A stretch of 30,276 nt of DNA from RYN-230 sp036509255 (GTDB lineage: Bacteria > Actinomycetota > Actinomycetes > Streptosporangiales > Streptosporangiaceae): positions 1 to 30,276 of the forward strand of contig DATCFY010000019.1 of the NCBI GenBank assembly GCA_036509255.1, given 5' to 3'. Below the pieces are notes generated by a model. That model was not told the origin of the DNA. It worked only from the letters and a program-made list of their open reading frames with translations, and did no database searches. Positions within the stretch are counted from its first letter, which is position 1. Each line of letters begins with the position of its first letter. The position numbers and the translations under genes are program-made. Below, in pieces: positions 22,051-30,144 of this stretch.

Positions 22051-23894
22051 CAGGAAGCCTCGCCGTCAGTCGGATCCGCCGCGGCAGCCGGCCGTTCGCC
22101 CGGCCATCCCTCTACGCCATCGGCCGGGTCGTCCAGATCATCCAGCCGTCCCCGCTGCCAGCCCTGCTGCAACGCGGACATCAGGTCGCGGTTCTCCTCC
22201 GGGGAACGGCCCGTCGTGTCCGCCGCCGGGCGGGCGGCAGCCAGTGGCCCGTTGCCGGCGCTGCCCCGGAGCTGCGGGGCAAGGTGAGCCTGGCGGACCC
22301 GGCGGGGCAGGCCGCGGTGCGTCCCCGCGGGGGCGGGATCCCGGCGGGGCAGCTCCGGGGCCAGCGGGGGCCCGGCCGCCGGTCCCCCGGGGGCGGCGGG
22401 GGCGGGCGGAGTCCAGGATGGCTGCCCGCCGGGGAGACCAGGGTCGGGCCCGGCCGGGGGCGTGACCGACCCGGGCTGCTGACGGCCGGTGACGCCGAAC
22501 AGGGAAGTGCGCCTGGGGTTGGGGGCCGGGTCTGCGGGGCCAGCCAGGAACGCGCCGGTACCCGCCCGGGCCGGAGCCGGCCCGGGGCTCGCCCCCGCTT
22601 GAGCCGGCTCGGCGGCCCGGACGATGATGCTGTACGGCATCAGCACGATGGCCGTAGTGCCGCCGAACGGAGATCCACGCAGGGAGACCCTGATCCCGTG
22701 CCGGGCGGCCAGCTGGCCGACCACGAACAGCCCGAGCTGGTCGCTGTTGGCCAGGTCGAACTCGGGCGGGCTGGCCAGGCGCTGGTTGATGTCGTCGAGT
22801 TCCGGGCCAGAAAGTCCGAGCCCACGATCCTCGATCTCCACCGCGAAGCCGGTCCCGACGGCGTCGGCCCTGATCTCGACCCGGGTGGCGGGCGGGGAGA
22901 AGGTGGTCGCGTTCTCGATCAGCTCGGCGGCCAGGTGGATCATGTCGTTGACCGCGGGCCCCGCCACGGCATCCCTCGAGTCGGTGGCCACATCGACCCG
23001 GACGTAGTCCTCGACCTCGGCGATCGCGGCGCGCAGCACGTCGACGACCGGCACGGGCTCGCGCCAGCCACGCCCGGGAGTCGCGCCGGACAAGATGATG
23101 AGGCCCTCGGCGTGCCGGCGCATGCGGGTGGTCAGATGGTCCAGGCGGAAGAGATCGGCCAGCACGGCGGGGTCGCTGGTGGCGCGCTCCATGGAGTCGA
23201 GCATGCCGAGCTGCCGGTGCAGCAGCGACTGGTTGCGCAGCGAGAGGTTGAGGAAGACCTGGTTGACACTCTTTCGCAGGTTGGCCTGGCCGACCGCGGC
23301 CTGCACCGCGGTCCGTTGCACGGTGGCAAAGGAGCGGGCGACCCGGGCGATCTCGGTGATCCTGCCGGGCGGCGGGGGCGGTGATTCGGCGTCCACGTCC
23401 ACCTCCTCGCCCTTGCGCAGCCGCTCCACCACGTCGGGCAGCCGCCTGCCCGCCATGCTCTGGGCCGTGTCGTGCAAGTTGGTCAGCTCGCCGTTGAGGC
23501 GCCGGCCGTAACGCAGCAGCACGAAGATGGACAGCAGCACGGCCAGCAGGCCGACACCGCCTGCGAGGGCGGCCTCGAGGACCAGCTGGTTGCTGAGCCG
23601 GCTCGCCATGGCGGCCAGCGGCGGCCCGTCCTGGATCTGCGCTTTCTCCAGCTCGCCCAGAAAGGCCCGGGACACCGCCTGCCAGGTCTGGATGTTCACC
23701 GGGATCGCGCCCCTGCTGCCGATGCTCCCAGCGATCCGGTTCTCCAGCGCCGCGAACTGGTGATGCAGCGGCGAGTTGTAGATGCGCTGCCACGGGGCGC
23801 CCAGCTGAGGGTCGAAATCACCGAGCGCGCTGTCCATGAGCAGGCGCTGGTTCGCCACGGCGTTCGCGAACAGCTGCCGTTCGCTGGTGGTCAT
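22050..23894 (-). CDS. cvnA: Conservon sensor kinase CvnA, C-terminal portion
   Basis: 614 codons from an ATG at 23894 that lies in the same frame as, and five codons beyond, the TGA ending the upstream fragment. It begins in the middle of the extracytoplasmic sensor domain (MTTSERQLFANAVANQRLL). A membrane helix follows at about 106-128, then a HAMP-like linker, a dimerisation region (RMRRHAEGLIILSG) and a HATPase domain with N-box ELIENATTFSPP, DRGLGLSG and QLGLFVVGQLAARHG. A long Pro/Ala/Gly-rich tail ends the protein. No ribosome site precedes the ATG, so separate translation would need re-initiation. Together with 23907-24521 it makes a normal CvnA plan of about 823 codons. Confidence 0.88.
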   Translation of the reverse strand: MTTSERQLFANAVANQRLLMDSALGDFDPQLGAPWQRIYNSPLHHQFAALENRIAGSIGSRGAIPVNIQTWQAVSRAFLGELEKAQIQDGPPLAAMASRLSNQLVLEAALAGGVGLLAVLLSIFVLLRYGRRLNGELTNLHDTAQSMAGRRLPDVVERLRKGEEVDVDAESPPPPPGRITEIARVARSFATVQRTAVQAAVGQANLRKSVNQVFLNLSLRNQSLLHRQLGMLDSMERATSDPAVLADLFRLDHLTTRMRRHAEGLIILSGATPGRGWREPVPVVDVLRAAIAEVEDYVRVDVATDSRDAVAGPAVNDMIHLAAELIENATTFSPPATRVEIRADAVGTGFAVEIEDRGLGLSGPELDDINQRLASPPEFDLANSDQLGLFVVGQLAARHGIRVSLRGSPFGGTTAIVLMPYSIIVRAAEPAQAGASPGPAPARAGTGAFLAGPADPAPNPRRTSLFGVTGRQQPGSVTPPAGPDPGLPGGQPSWTPPAPAAPGGPAAGPPLAPELPRRDPAPAGTHRGLPRRVRQAHLAPQLRGSAGNGPLAAARPAADTTGRSPEENRDLMSALQQGWQRGRLDDLDDPADGVEGWPGERPAAAADPTDGEAS

Positions 23895-23906
23895 CTGGCC
23901 GTGCGC

Positions 23907-24521
23907 TCAGGCCGCCCCGCCGACCAGGGCGCTCTCCCGGCTGGCGTACTCAAGCGCCTGGGCGGCGTCCATGCTGGCGTCTGTCTGCCTGTCTACCGAC
24001 AGGTTGCTGTTGACCTGCTCCGACGCTGAGTAGACAGCGAAGACGGCATCCATGATGTTGCTGTAGGCCTGGAACGCGGTGGCGGCGCTGAGTGTCTCGG
24101 CGTCGACCGAGGCCCGGATCGTCGGCAGCCTGGACAGCAGCCTCACGAGAGTGGCCTGCGCGGGCCTTTCCGAACTGGGACGCAGGCCCCCGGTCTGTCG
24201 CAGCATGCGGTGATAGGCCGACACCGCCGCATCGGTGCGGTTACGGCTGGCCGTCAGCTGCACCCCGGAGGGACGGGGGTCGGTGCTCAGCCAGGCGAAG
24301 GTCTGCAGGCGTTCCTGCGACACCTGGTTCACCAGATTGTCGGTGGGCGCAGAACTCAGCGCGATGAGCCGGTTGTAGTTGTGCTCGTGCAGCGCGTTGC
24401 TGAGCGTGATGCTCGCGGCAAAGCCCCACAGTGCCACCAGCGAGACCAGGGGGACGACGAGCAAGCCAGCCAGCGTGAACCGCATCGACCGGGTCCGGCG
24501 ATGCCCCTCGCGGTCAGCCAT
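23907..24521 (-). CDS. cvnA: CvnA N-terminal portion, ended by an in-frame TGA
   Basis: 204 codons from an ATG at 24521. An Arg-rich start (MADREGHRRTRSMRF) leads into membrane helix 1 (LAGLLVVPLVSLVALWGF), then a helical nitrate/nitrite-sensor-like domain (NLVNQVSQERLQTFAWL; later LEYASRESALVGGAA). The TGA at 23909-23907 falls inside the sensor domain, and the same frame resumes four codons later at the next ATG. No frameshift is needed. The start at 24629 in this frame is rejected. As it stands, the product is a one-helix sensor half without kinase. It may be a nonsense mutation, a sequence error, a real gene split, or stop-codon readthrough. Confidence 0.8.
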   Translation of the reverse strand: MADREGHRRTRSMRFTLAGLLVVPLVSLVALWGFAASITLSNALHEHNYNRLIALSSAPTDNLVNQVSQERLQTFAWLSTDPRPSGVQLTASRNRTDAAVSAYHRMLRQTGGLRPSSERPAQATLVRLLSRLPTIRASVDAETLSAATAFQAYSNIMDAVFAVYSASEQVNSNLSVDRQTDASMDAAQALEYASRESALVGGAA

Positions 24522-24591
24522 TGGCCCGGCCCGATGCCGCCAGCCCGTCTGGTAGAAAACGCGTATCCCCGTTGATCGCGCTCCGCACCAT
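24514..24591 (-). CDS. 25-codon upstream ORF overlapping the cvnA start
   Basis: The strongest ribosome site in this region, AGGAGG (24601-24596), stands four bases before an ATG that is out of frame with cvnA. The ORF begins MVRSAINGDTRFLPDG and ends in a TGA embedded just after the cvnA ATG (ATGGCTGA), an 8-base overlap. cvnA itself has no good ribosome site. Translational coupling of cvnA to this leader peptide is the likely role. The peptide has no recognisable feature. Confidence 0.55.
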   Translation of the reverse strand: MVRSAINGDTRFLPDGLAASGRANG

Positions 24592-24853
24592 TGCGCCTCC
24601 TGAGCCGTTGCCCGCTGGCCCGCGCGCATCCAGGGAAATGGCTTCGGAGGAGCGTAACACCGGAACTACGTTGCTTAGCGCCATAAGTTAGATATGTCCG
24701 CCGGGTCCGGCAAATGGCGGATGGCGGTCCGGCATGGCCACGACCGGCAGCGGCGTGAGGCAGTCGCGGGCGTGGCCGCGGACCGGCGGACGGCCGCGCC
24801 CTGGCATTATGAATTGCCCCGCAGTCAGGCCAATGATGCCGGAGGAGCCCGCC

Positions 24854-25339
24854 GTGGCGATCTCGCAGCAGCGCCGTGGCCGGTCGATCGCCATGACACC
24901 GGCCGAGCTCGATGAGTTCCTGACCCAGGCGCGCACCTGCCGGGTCGCGACCCTGGCCCCGGACGGCCCGCACGTCGTCCCGCTCTGGTTCGTCTGGGCC
25001 GGCGGGGCGCTGTGGCTGAGCTCGGTGGTTCGCAGCCAGCGGTGGACCGACCTGGTCCGCGATCCACGGGTCGCGGTCGTGGTCGACGCCGGCGAGGAGT
25101 ACCAGGAACTGCGCGGCGCGGAGATCAGGGGGACCGCCGGGCCGGTCGGCGAGGTGCCGCGCCGCGGCGCGGACGACGCCCAGCTGGCCGAGCCGGAACT
25201 GCTGTTCGCCCGCAAGTACCTGGGCGGCGACGCGATGCTGCACGACGGGCGGCACGGCTGGCTGCGCGTCACCCCGGACAAGATCACGAGCTGGGACTTC
25301 CGCAAGCTGCCGGCCGAGCGGGCCCAACCGGGCGGCTGA
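24854..25339 (+). CDS. Pyridoxamine 5'-phosphate oxidase-family (PPOX) protein
   Basis: A 161-residue split-barrel flavin/F420-type protein. The GTG at 24854 is chosen because GGAGGAG lies six bases before it and the family usually starts with a short basic leader (here AISQQRRGRSIAMTPAELDEFL). The core shows TCRVATLAPDGPHVVPLWFVW, ALWLSSVVRSQRWTDLVRDP and VAVVVDAGEEYQELRG. Actinobacterial members bind FMN, F420 or heme-type cofactors; which one cannot be told. It is divergent from the cvn operon and convergent with the acyltransferase gene. Confidence 0.88.
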   Translation: MAISQQRRGRSIAMTPAELDEFLTQARTCRVATLAPDGPHVVPLWFVWAGGALWLSSVVRSQRWTDLVRDPRVAVVVDAGEEYQELRGAEIRGTAGPVGEVPRRGADDAQLAEPELLFARKYLGGDAMLHDGRHGWLRVTPDKITSWDFRKLPAERAQPGG

Positions 25340-25388
25340 CCCGGGCCGGTGATCCCGGGCGGCGATCCCGGGCGGCGATCCGGCCCGG

Positions 25389-26492
25389 CTACGTGAGCGT
25401 CTCGTCCACCGGGGTGAGACCCGGCTGCGGCGTGTTCTGGGAGATCCACGCGTCGATCCGGGCCCACCAGTCGTAGAGCCACTGCACCTGGGTCTCATGA
25501 CTGGCGGAGCGCGGTACCCGGTCGGCGGGCACCCGCCACCACTGCGCCTCGACCACATGGTCCATCGGCAGACTCCGCCAGACGTCGGCTACGCTGGCCA
25601 GCTGGTCCAGCCCGGCGTGCCCGACGAAGATCACGTCGGCGCCAGGGCAGGCGGCCAGGGCCGCGAGGGTCCCGCCGGCGCGGGGCGCCAGCAGATGCGG
25701 CATGTCCCGGGCGCGGTCCGCCAGATCGGTCCGCCCCTGCCGTTCCAGCCGCCGGATGCCGCGCCGCCACCGCCCCGGCGTCCAGTTGCCGCCCTCGGGG
25801 AAGATCACCAGGGCGCCGTCGTGGCCGAGGCCTGCCGCCAGCCGCCTGATCTGCTCGGTGTAGATCCTCTCGCCGGCCCGCTGGGGAGAGATGAAGACAT
25901 TAGGCACCCGGTTGGTGACCACATCCAGCCCCGGGTCCAGTTGCAGCGTGGCCTTCATGACGATCCGGGGTCGGCGGTGGTAAACGGTGAGCAGATGGTG
26001 CACCAGGAGCAGGGAATCGCCCGGCCCGGCATGGCGGCTGAGCACGATGACGGGCCGGGCCAGCCGCGCGGCCTGCTCGCCGGCGGTCAGCTCTGGCTCG
26101 TGGACCACGATGCGCAGGCCCAGCGTGTTCACGGCCGCGCCGTACAGCCGGCCCAGGTACCACTCCATGATCGCGTAGTGGCGGCTCTGGTACGGCTCGG
26201 TCCGCAGCCGGCCACCGAAACCGCTGCTGATCCACAGGGCCAGGCACATGAACAACGCGGCCGTCTCCGCGACCAGCCAGATGAGCGCGAAGCTGAGCAG
26301 CCGCAGAGCGCGCAGGCGGCCCAGCCGGGAGGGCCTCGCGGACTGGCCGGAAGGGACCGGCCGGGACCCCCGGGCCAGCCCGAACGCCACGGCCAGCAAA
26401 GCGAGCGGGGGGAACAGCACCGCCACCGCCACCGCGATCACGATCAGCAGCGGGGCCAGCACGATCCGGCGGACCAGCCTGGGTGGGACCAT
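25389..26492 (-). CDS. 1-acylglycerol-3-phosphate acyltransferase-like protein
   Basis: A 367-residue membrane protein with GGGAGGAG six bases before its ATG. Two N-terminal hydrophobic segments (about 10-40 and 65-90) are followed by the PlsC domain. The catalytic HxxxxD is SRHAGPGD (His154, Asp159), the substrate motif is VIFPEGGNWTPGRW (231-244), and VMKATLQLDPGLD lies between. This family transfers acyl chains to lysophosphatidate or related acceptors. It lies 29 bases after the patatin gene in the same direction, so deacylation and reacylation of phospholipid may be linked. The acceptor is unknown. Confidence 0.88.
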   Translation of the reverse strand: MVPPRLVRRIVLAPLLIVIAVAVAVLFPPLALLAVAFGLARGSRPVPSGQSARPSRLGRLRALRLLSFALIWLVAETAALFMCLALWISSGFGGRLRTEPYQSRHYAIMEWYLGRLYGAAVNTLGLRIVVHEPELTAGEQAARLARPVIVLSRHAGPGDSLLLVHHLLTVYHRRPRIVMKATLQLDPGLDVVTNRVPNVFISPQRAGERIYTEQIRRLAAGLGHDGALVIFPEGGNWTPGRWRRGIRRLERQGRTDLADRARDMPHLLAPRAGGTLAALAACPGADVIFVGHAGLDQLASVADVWRSLPMDHVVEAQWWRVPADRVPRSASHETQVQWLYDWWARIDAWISQNTPQPGLTPVDETLT

Positions 26493-26521
26493 GCCGGCTC
26501 CTCCCGTCGCCGATAGCCGGG

Positions 26522-27346
26522 TCAGCCTCCGGCCAGCTTGGCGAGATAGCTCGCGGACGCCAGATAAGCCTGTTCGATCCGCATCCCGACTTTAGCCCTG
26601 TCGCGGTACCTGAGCTGGGAAAGATCTGGCGGGCGCGGATCGCCCCCGGACGGCAGCACGTGCACCGTTACCGAGTCGGGCAGCGCGGACATCTCCTCGT
26701 GGAACCGGTGCCGCCGGGCGATCTCGAACGCCACCAGGCCCACCTCCCAGGGGTGGCGTGGCACGGCCAGCGGGCGTTCGATGCGCCCCACGTGCAGGAC
26801 GTAGACCGTTCGGGCGCCCAGGGAGATGGCCCGGCCGACCGGGATGGAATCGACCAGCCCGCCGTCGAAGTAGTGCTCACCTTCTACCTCTACCGGGGGG
26901 AGCAGCCCGGGCACCGCGCAGGAGGCCAGCACGGCCGGCACGAGCGGCCCAGTGCTGAACCAGCGGGCGCAGGCCCGCTCGATGCTGGCCGCGACGCAGT
27001 GGAACGGCAGCTCAAGATCGGCGAAATCCTTGCCGGGCAGGACGCCGTCCAGCATGCGCTGCAGCGGCTCGATGGAATGCAGGTGCGTGCCGGACCGAGC
27101 CAGCCGGGTCAGCCGCCCCCACACGCTCTCGCTGAACGCCTGGCGGAGCTCATCGCCCTGCCACAGGCCCGCCAGCCGCGCGGCTGCCCCCGCCGGGTCC
27201 GCTGCGACAAGCGCGCCGTTGATCGCGCCCACCGACGTGCCCACCACCACATCGGGCCGGATGCCCGCCTCGGACAAGGCGCGGAGCATGCCGACCTCGT
27301 GCGCGCCGAGTATCCCGCCGCCGCCGAGTACGAATGCCGTCTGCAC
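26522..27346 (-). CDS. Patatin-like phospholipase
   Basis: A 274-residue patatin. The GTG at 27346 is chosen because GGGGAGG lies upstream and the domain starts at once; the open frame to 27757 is a non-coding extension. The oxyanion hole is LGGGGILGAHEVG (8-19), the nucleophile elbow GTSVG has Ser38, and the catalytic Asp161 is in YFDGGLVDS, giving the Ser-Asp dyad of lipid acyl hydrolases. No signal peptide, so it is probably cytosolic or membrane-associated. It is cotranscribed with the acyltransferase and divergent from the HATPase gene. Confidence 0.92.
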   Translation of the reverse strand: MQTAFVLGGGGILGAHEVGMLRALSEAGIRPDVVVGTSVGAINGALVAADPAGAAARLAGLWQGDELRQAFSESVWGRLTRLARSGTHLHSIEPLQRMLDGVLPGKDFADLELPFHCVAASIERACARWFSTGPLVPAVLASCAVPGLLPPVEVEGEHYFDGGLVDSIPVGRAISLGARTVYVLHVGRIERPLAVPRHPWEVGLVAFEIARRHRFHEEMSALPDSVTVHVLPSGGDPRPPDLSQLRYRDRAKVGMRIEQAYLASASYLAKLAGG

Positions 27347-27515
27347 GCGCCCAGCCTCCCCTTCATCGGGGGCGCCAAACCCCGGCCTCAGCAGCACCGA
27401 ATGGCCAGGGAGCCGTGTCGTCGCAGGTCCGGGGCACTGCGCTCGCAGGATCGGGGGGTGGTTTGCGGCCGCGTCTGGTGAGCAGGGGACTATAACCGGC
27501 AGGTAAGGAGGAAAC

Positions 27516-27959
27516 GTGACACCCACCGCAAACCGGCTGTGCGGGGTCGTGGGCGGCGTGGCGCGGGCCGGGCCGTCGCCGCTCTTCGGGGCCCAGCTGT
27601 TCGCGGCGCGTCCCGAGCAGGTCCAAGTGGCCCGGCGGTTCGTGGGCGGCCTCCTGGCCGGTACCCCGGTCGCGGACGACGCGATGCTCTGCGTGTCCGA
27701 ATTCGCCGGCAACTGCGTCAGCCACTCCGTGAGCGGGTACCCGGGCGGTGTCTTCACCGTGCGGGTGGAAATGTACGACGGTGACTATGTCTGGCTGGAG
27801 GTCGCCGACCAGGGCGGTCTATGGCGGTCGTCCGCCCCGGACGGCCGGATGCATGGCCTGGAGATCGTGCGGCGTCTGGCCAGCGAGTCGGGCGTGGCCG
27901 GCAGCCTGTTCAGCGGCTGGGAAGCCTGGGCCAGGCTGGACTGGCCCGGCCGCGACTAG
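27516..27959 (+). CDS. HATPase_c_2 anti-sigma-like regulatory kinase
   Basis: A 147-residue GHKL ATP-binding protein of the RsbW/SpoIIAB-like type common in Streptomyces. AAGGAGG precedes the GTG, and TATAAC at 27491-27496 could be a -10 element. The N-terminal part (RPEQVQVARRFVGGLL) is followed by an N-box variant EFAGNCVSHS, then VWLEVADQGG and HGLEIVRRLASESG. The N-box has Cys-Val where relatives have Ala-Leu/Val, and the G-box is reduced. Such proteins bind a sigma factor or anti-anti-sigma and may phosphorylate it. No partner is encoded nearby. Confidence 0.87.
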   Translation: MTPTANRLCGVVGGVARAGPSPLFGAQLFAARPEQVQVARRFVGGLLAGTPVADDAMLCVSEFAGNCVSHSVSGYPGGVFTVRVEMYDGDYVWLEVADQGGLWRSSAPDGRMHGLEIVRRLASESGVAGSLFSGWEAWARLDWPGRD

Positions 27960-27972
27960 CACCTCCCGCTAG
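27956..27972. terminator. Short dyad holding both convergent stop codons
   Basis: CTAGC and GCTAG flank a 7-base loop. The HATPase TAG is in the left arm and the TAG of the lyase gene in the right arm. A 5-base stem is weak, and three of its pairs follow simply from facing TAG stops. Confidence 0.3.
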
Positions 27973-28859
27973 GAGCCGTACCGGCGCTCCGTTTCGTGGA
28001 CGTCCGGCAGCCCGATGAAGTCCAGGAATTCCCCGAACGCCGGCAGCTCGGCCAGGGCCCTGGCCGGAGTGCCCGACCGGGCGATCTCGCCAAGCACCCG
28101 GCGCATCCCCGCGGTCGCCGCGAGCAGCGTGCTGATCGGGAAGATGACGATCCGGTAGCCGAGCTCCCGCAGCCGATCCAGCTCAATCGGCGGGGTCTTC
28201 CCGCCTTCTGCCCAGTTGAACAGCAGCGGCACGTCCGGGAAGGCCCGGGCCGCCTCGGCGGCCTCGTCCTGCGACGTGACGGCCTCGATGAACAGGACGT
28301 CGGCGCCCGCCTCCCGGTACAGCCGGGCCCGGTCCAGGGCCCGCTCCAGGCCCTCGACCGCCCGCGCGTCGGTCCGGGCGATGATCACGAAGTCGGGCCG
28401 GCTCCGGGCCTCGACTGCGGCCCGGATCTTCTGCGCCATCTCCGCGGCCGGGATGACCTGCTTCCCCTCCATGTGGCCGCACTTCTTCGGGGCCACCTGA
28501 TCCTCGAGATGGATCGCGGCCACGCCCGCCGCCTCGTAGGCGCCGACGGTCCGGATCACGTTCAGCGGGTTGCCGTACCCGGTGTCCGCGTCGGCGATCA
28601 CCGGGATGTCCACGCAGTCCGCGATCCGCCGGGCGTTGTCCACCATCTCGGTCATGGTCAGCAGGCCCACGTCAGGGCGGCCCAGCAGCGCCGCCGACGT
28701 GCCGAAGCCGGTCATGTACACCGCCTGGAAGCCGGCCTCCTCCACCAGCCGCGCGGCCAGCGGGTCGAACGCGCCCGGGGCCACGATCGTCTCGCCGGAC
28801 TCCAGGAGCGCCCGCAGCCGGGCCGGCCCCCCGGGGCGCGGGGTCAGCCGTCCGGTCAC
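27969..28859 (-). CDS. PEP mutase/isocitrate lyase superfamily enzyme
   Basis: A 296-residue TIM-barrel protein starting at a GTG with GGGAGG five bases before. Family marks are APGAFDPLAARLVEEAGF, the metal site PVIADADTGYGN (Asp90, Asp92), HLEDQ (Glu119, Asp120) and the loop KKCGH (125-129). The KKCGH loop is typical of the C-C bond-cleaving branch: 2-methylisocitrate lyase, 2,3-dimethylmalate lyase, and the similar oxaloacetate decarboxylase. It lacks context genes of the methylcitrate cycle, so the substrate stays open. Confidence 0.88.
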   Translation of the reverse strand: MTGRLTPRPGGPARLRALLESGETIVAPGAFDPLAARLVEEAGFQAVYMTGFGTSAALLGRPDVGLLTMTEMVDNARRIADCVDIPVIADADTGYGNPLNVIRTVGAYEAAGVAAIHLEDQVAPKKCGHMEGKQVIPAAEMAQKIRAAVEARSRPDFVIIARTDARAVEGLERALDRARLYREAGADVLFIEAVTSQDEAAEAARAFPDVPLLFNWAEGGKTPPIELDRLRELGYRIVIFPISTLLAATAGMRRVLGEIARSGTPARALAELPAFGEFLDFIGLPDVHETERRYGS

Positions 28860-28910
28860 CGGGCCTCCCGCACCACCAGGGCCCCCTTGACCGGGCGGCC
28901 CGCCAGGCCC

Positions 28911-29105
28911 TCAGCCACCGCTCTTGCGCCGGAATGAGCGCTTGCTCTGCGCAGGACCGTGGGCATTCTGGACCTTGCCACCGTCCCGCGCGGATTGCCG
29001 CGCGTTCAGGTCCGCATGCTTATTGCGCTTGCGGTCCAGCGCCTCGCGGAATTTGCGCTTCACGTCGTCCTCAGGACCCTCGGGTCCCGACGCGGCGTCA
29101 GCCAT
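28911..29105 (-). CDS. DUF5302 small basic protein
   Basis: A 64-residue, highly charged protein with AGGAGG before its ATG. It reads MADAASGPEGPEDDVKRKFR, then ALDRKRNKHADLNARQSA and a tail SKRSFRRKSGG, the DUF5302 pattern. It lacks hydrophobic segments and is probably largely helical or disordered. Actinobacterial genomes often carry one copy; function is unknown. The last residues suggest nucleic-acid binding, which is inference. Confidence 0.88.
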   Translation of the reverse strand: MADAASGPEGPEDDVKRKFREALDRKRNKHADLNARQSARDGGKVQNAHGPAQSKRSFRRKSGG

Positions 29106-29128
29106 GCCGACCTCCTGCCTCCGGCGGG

Positions 29129-29190
29129 TACCTGCCCCGCGGCCCCATCCAGCGACACCTGCCCAGCGATACCTGCCACGGGCACCTGCC
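29129..29190. repeat. Degenerate 13-14 bp tandem repeats with ACCTGCC core
   Basis: CAGCGACACCTGCC (29150) and CAGCGATACCTGCC (29164) are adjacent 14-mers, followed by ACGGGCACCTGCC (29178), with another TACCTGCC at 29129. They lie in the upstream region of the DUF5302 gene. No spacers or further copies are present, so this is a short tandem array, not CRISPR. Confidence 0.6.
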
Positions 29191-29349
29191 CGGCCGACGG
29201 ATATCTCCCCAGCCTAAGCGGTCTGGAATCACCCGGTGCCCCGACGCCGGCCGGCGGAGCGCTGGCCATGCTGGTCAGCCTCGGCTACCGGACCCGGGCA
29301 CCGGCCGAAACCAGTTGCGTGCCGCCGCCCGGGATGGTGATCTGCGGGC

Positions 29350-30144
29350 ATGGATGACGCTGCGCTGCGAGCCACGTTCGATGAGCAGGTCCGCCGCCGC
29401 ACCCGCGCCGGCATGCCGGCCGCGCGCACCGAGGCGGACGGCGTGATCGTCCGCGAGGTCGCCCGCGACGGGCGGGGCTGGACCGGCATCACCTGGTCGG
29501 ACCTGGCTGACCCGGTGGCCGCCGACCGTGTCATCGGCGCGCAGATCCGGTACTTCGCCGGCCTCGGGCGGCCGTTTGAATGGAAGCTCTACGACTACGA
29601 TCAGCCCCCGGACCTTGGTGGCCGGCTCGCGGGCGCCGGGTTCGTGCCCGATGAGGAGGAGGCCGTGATGGTCGCGGAGGTCGCAGGCGTCTCCTCGGAG
29701 GTCCCACTCCCTGACGGGATTTCGCTGCGGCGGGTGACCACCGAGGCCGGTGTGGAGCTGCTCATCCAGGTGCACGATCAGGTCTTCGGCGGGGACCACT
29801 CCCGGCTGCGCCACGCCCTGCTGGCCCAGTTGCGCGAGGACCCCCGCAGCATCGTCATGGTGCTCGCCTTGGCCGGCGACGAGCCGGTTTGCTCCGCCCG
29901 GGTGGACTTCACGCCGGATACGGACTTCGCCGGCCTGTGGGGCGGCGGGACACTGCCCGCCTGGCGGGGCCGCGGCATCTACCGGGCGCTGGTCGCCTAC
30001 CGGGCCGGGCTGGCCGCCCGCCGCGGCTACCGCTACCTGACCGTGGACGCCTCCGCCGGCAGTGAGCCGATCCTGCGCCGGCTGGGCTTCCGGTGCCTGG
30101 CCCGGACCACGCCCTACCGGTGGGCCCCGGGCGGAGCCGCATGA
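29350..30144 (+). CDS. GNAT-family N-acetyltransferase
   Basis: A 264-residue protein. The C-terminal GNAT domain (about 115-255) has the acetyl-CoA-binding motif A as LWGGGTLPAWRGRGIYRALV followed by RGYRYLTVDASAGSEPILRRLGF. The N-terminal 110 residues (WTGITWSDLADPVAADRVI, FEWKLYDYDQPPDLG) look like a degenerate second GNAT half. The acceptor is unknown. The 244-base region before it holds only the ACCTGCC repeats. Confidence 0.85.
   Translation: MDDAALRATFDEQVRRRTRAGMPAARTEADGVIVREVARDGRGWTGITWSDLADPVAADRVIGAQIRYFAGLGRPFEWKLYDYDQPPDLGGRLAGAGFVPDEEEAVMVAEVAGVSSEVPLPDGISLRRVTTEAGVELLIQVHDQVFGGDHSRLRHALLAQLREDPRSIVMVLALAGDEPVCSARVDFTPDTDFAGLWGGGTLPAWRGRGIYRALVAYRAGLAARRGYRYLTVDASAGSEPILRRLGFRCLARTTPYRWAPGGAA

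Noticed and set aside
24356..25558. 400-residue minus-strand ORF across the cvnA upstream region
   Set aside because: Shadow of the PPOX-family gene and cvnA start; no family features.
27347..27757. N-terminal extension of the patatin frame
   Set aside because: It overlaps the divergent HATPase gene and is not patatin-like; the GTG at 27346 has a good ribosome site.
27969..28859. Functional link between the PEP-mutase-family enzyme and the GalC product oxaloacetate
   Set aside because: Ten kilobases apart with unrelated genes between; the substrate of the enzyme is not known.
29129..29190. CRISPR-like repeats
   Set aside because: Units are 13-14 bases, adjacent and without spacers.
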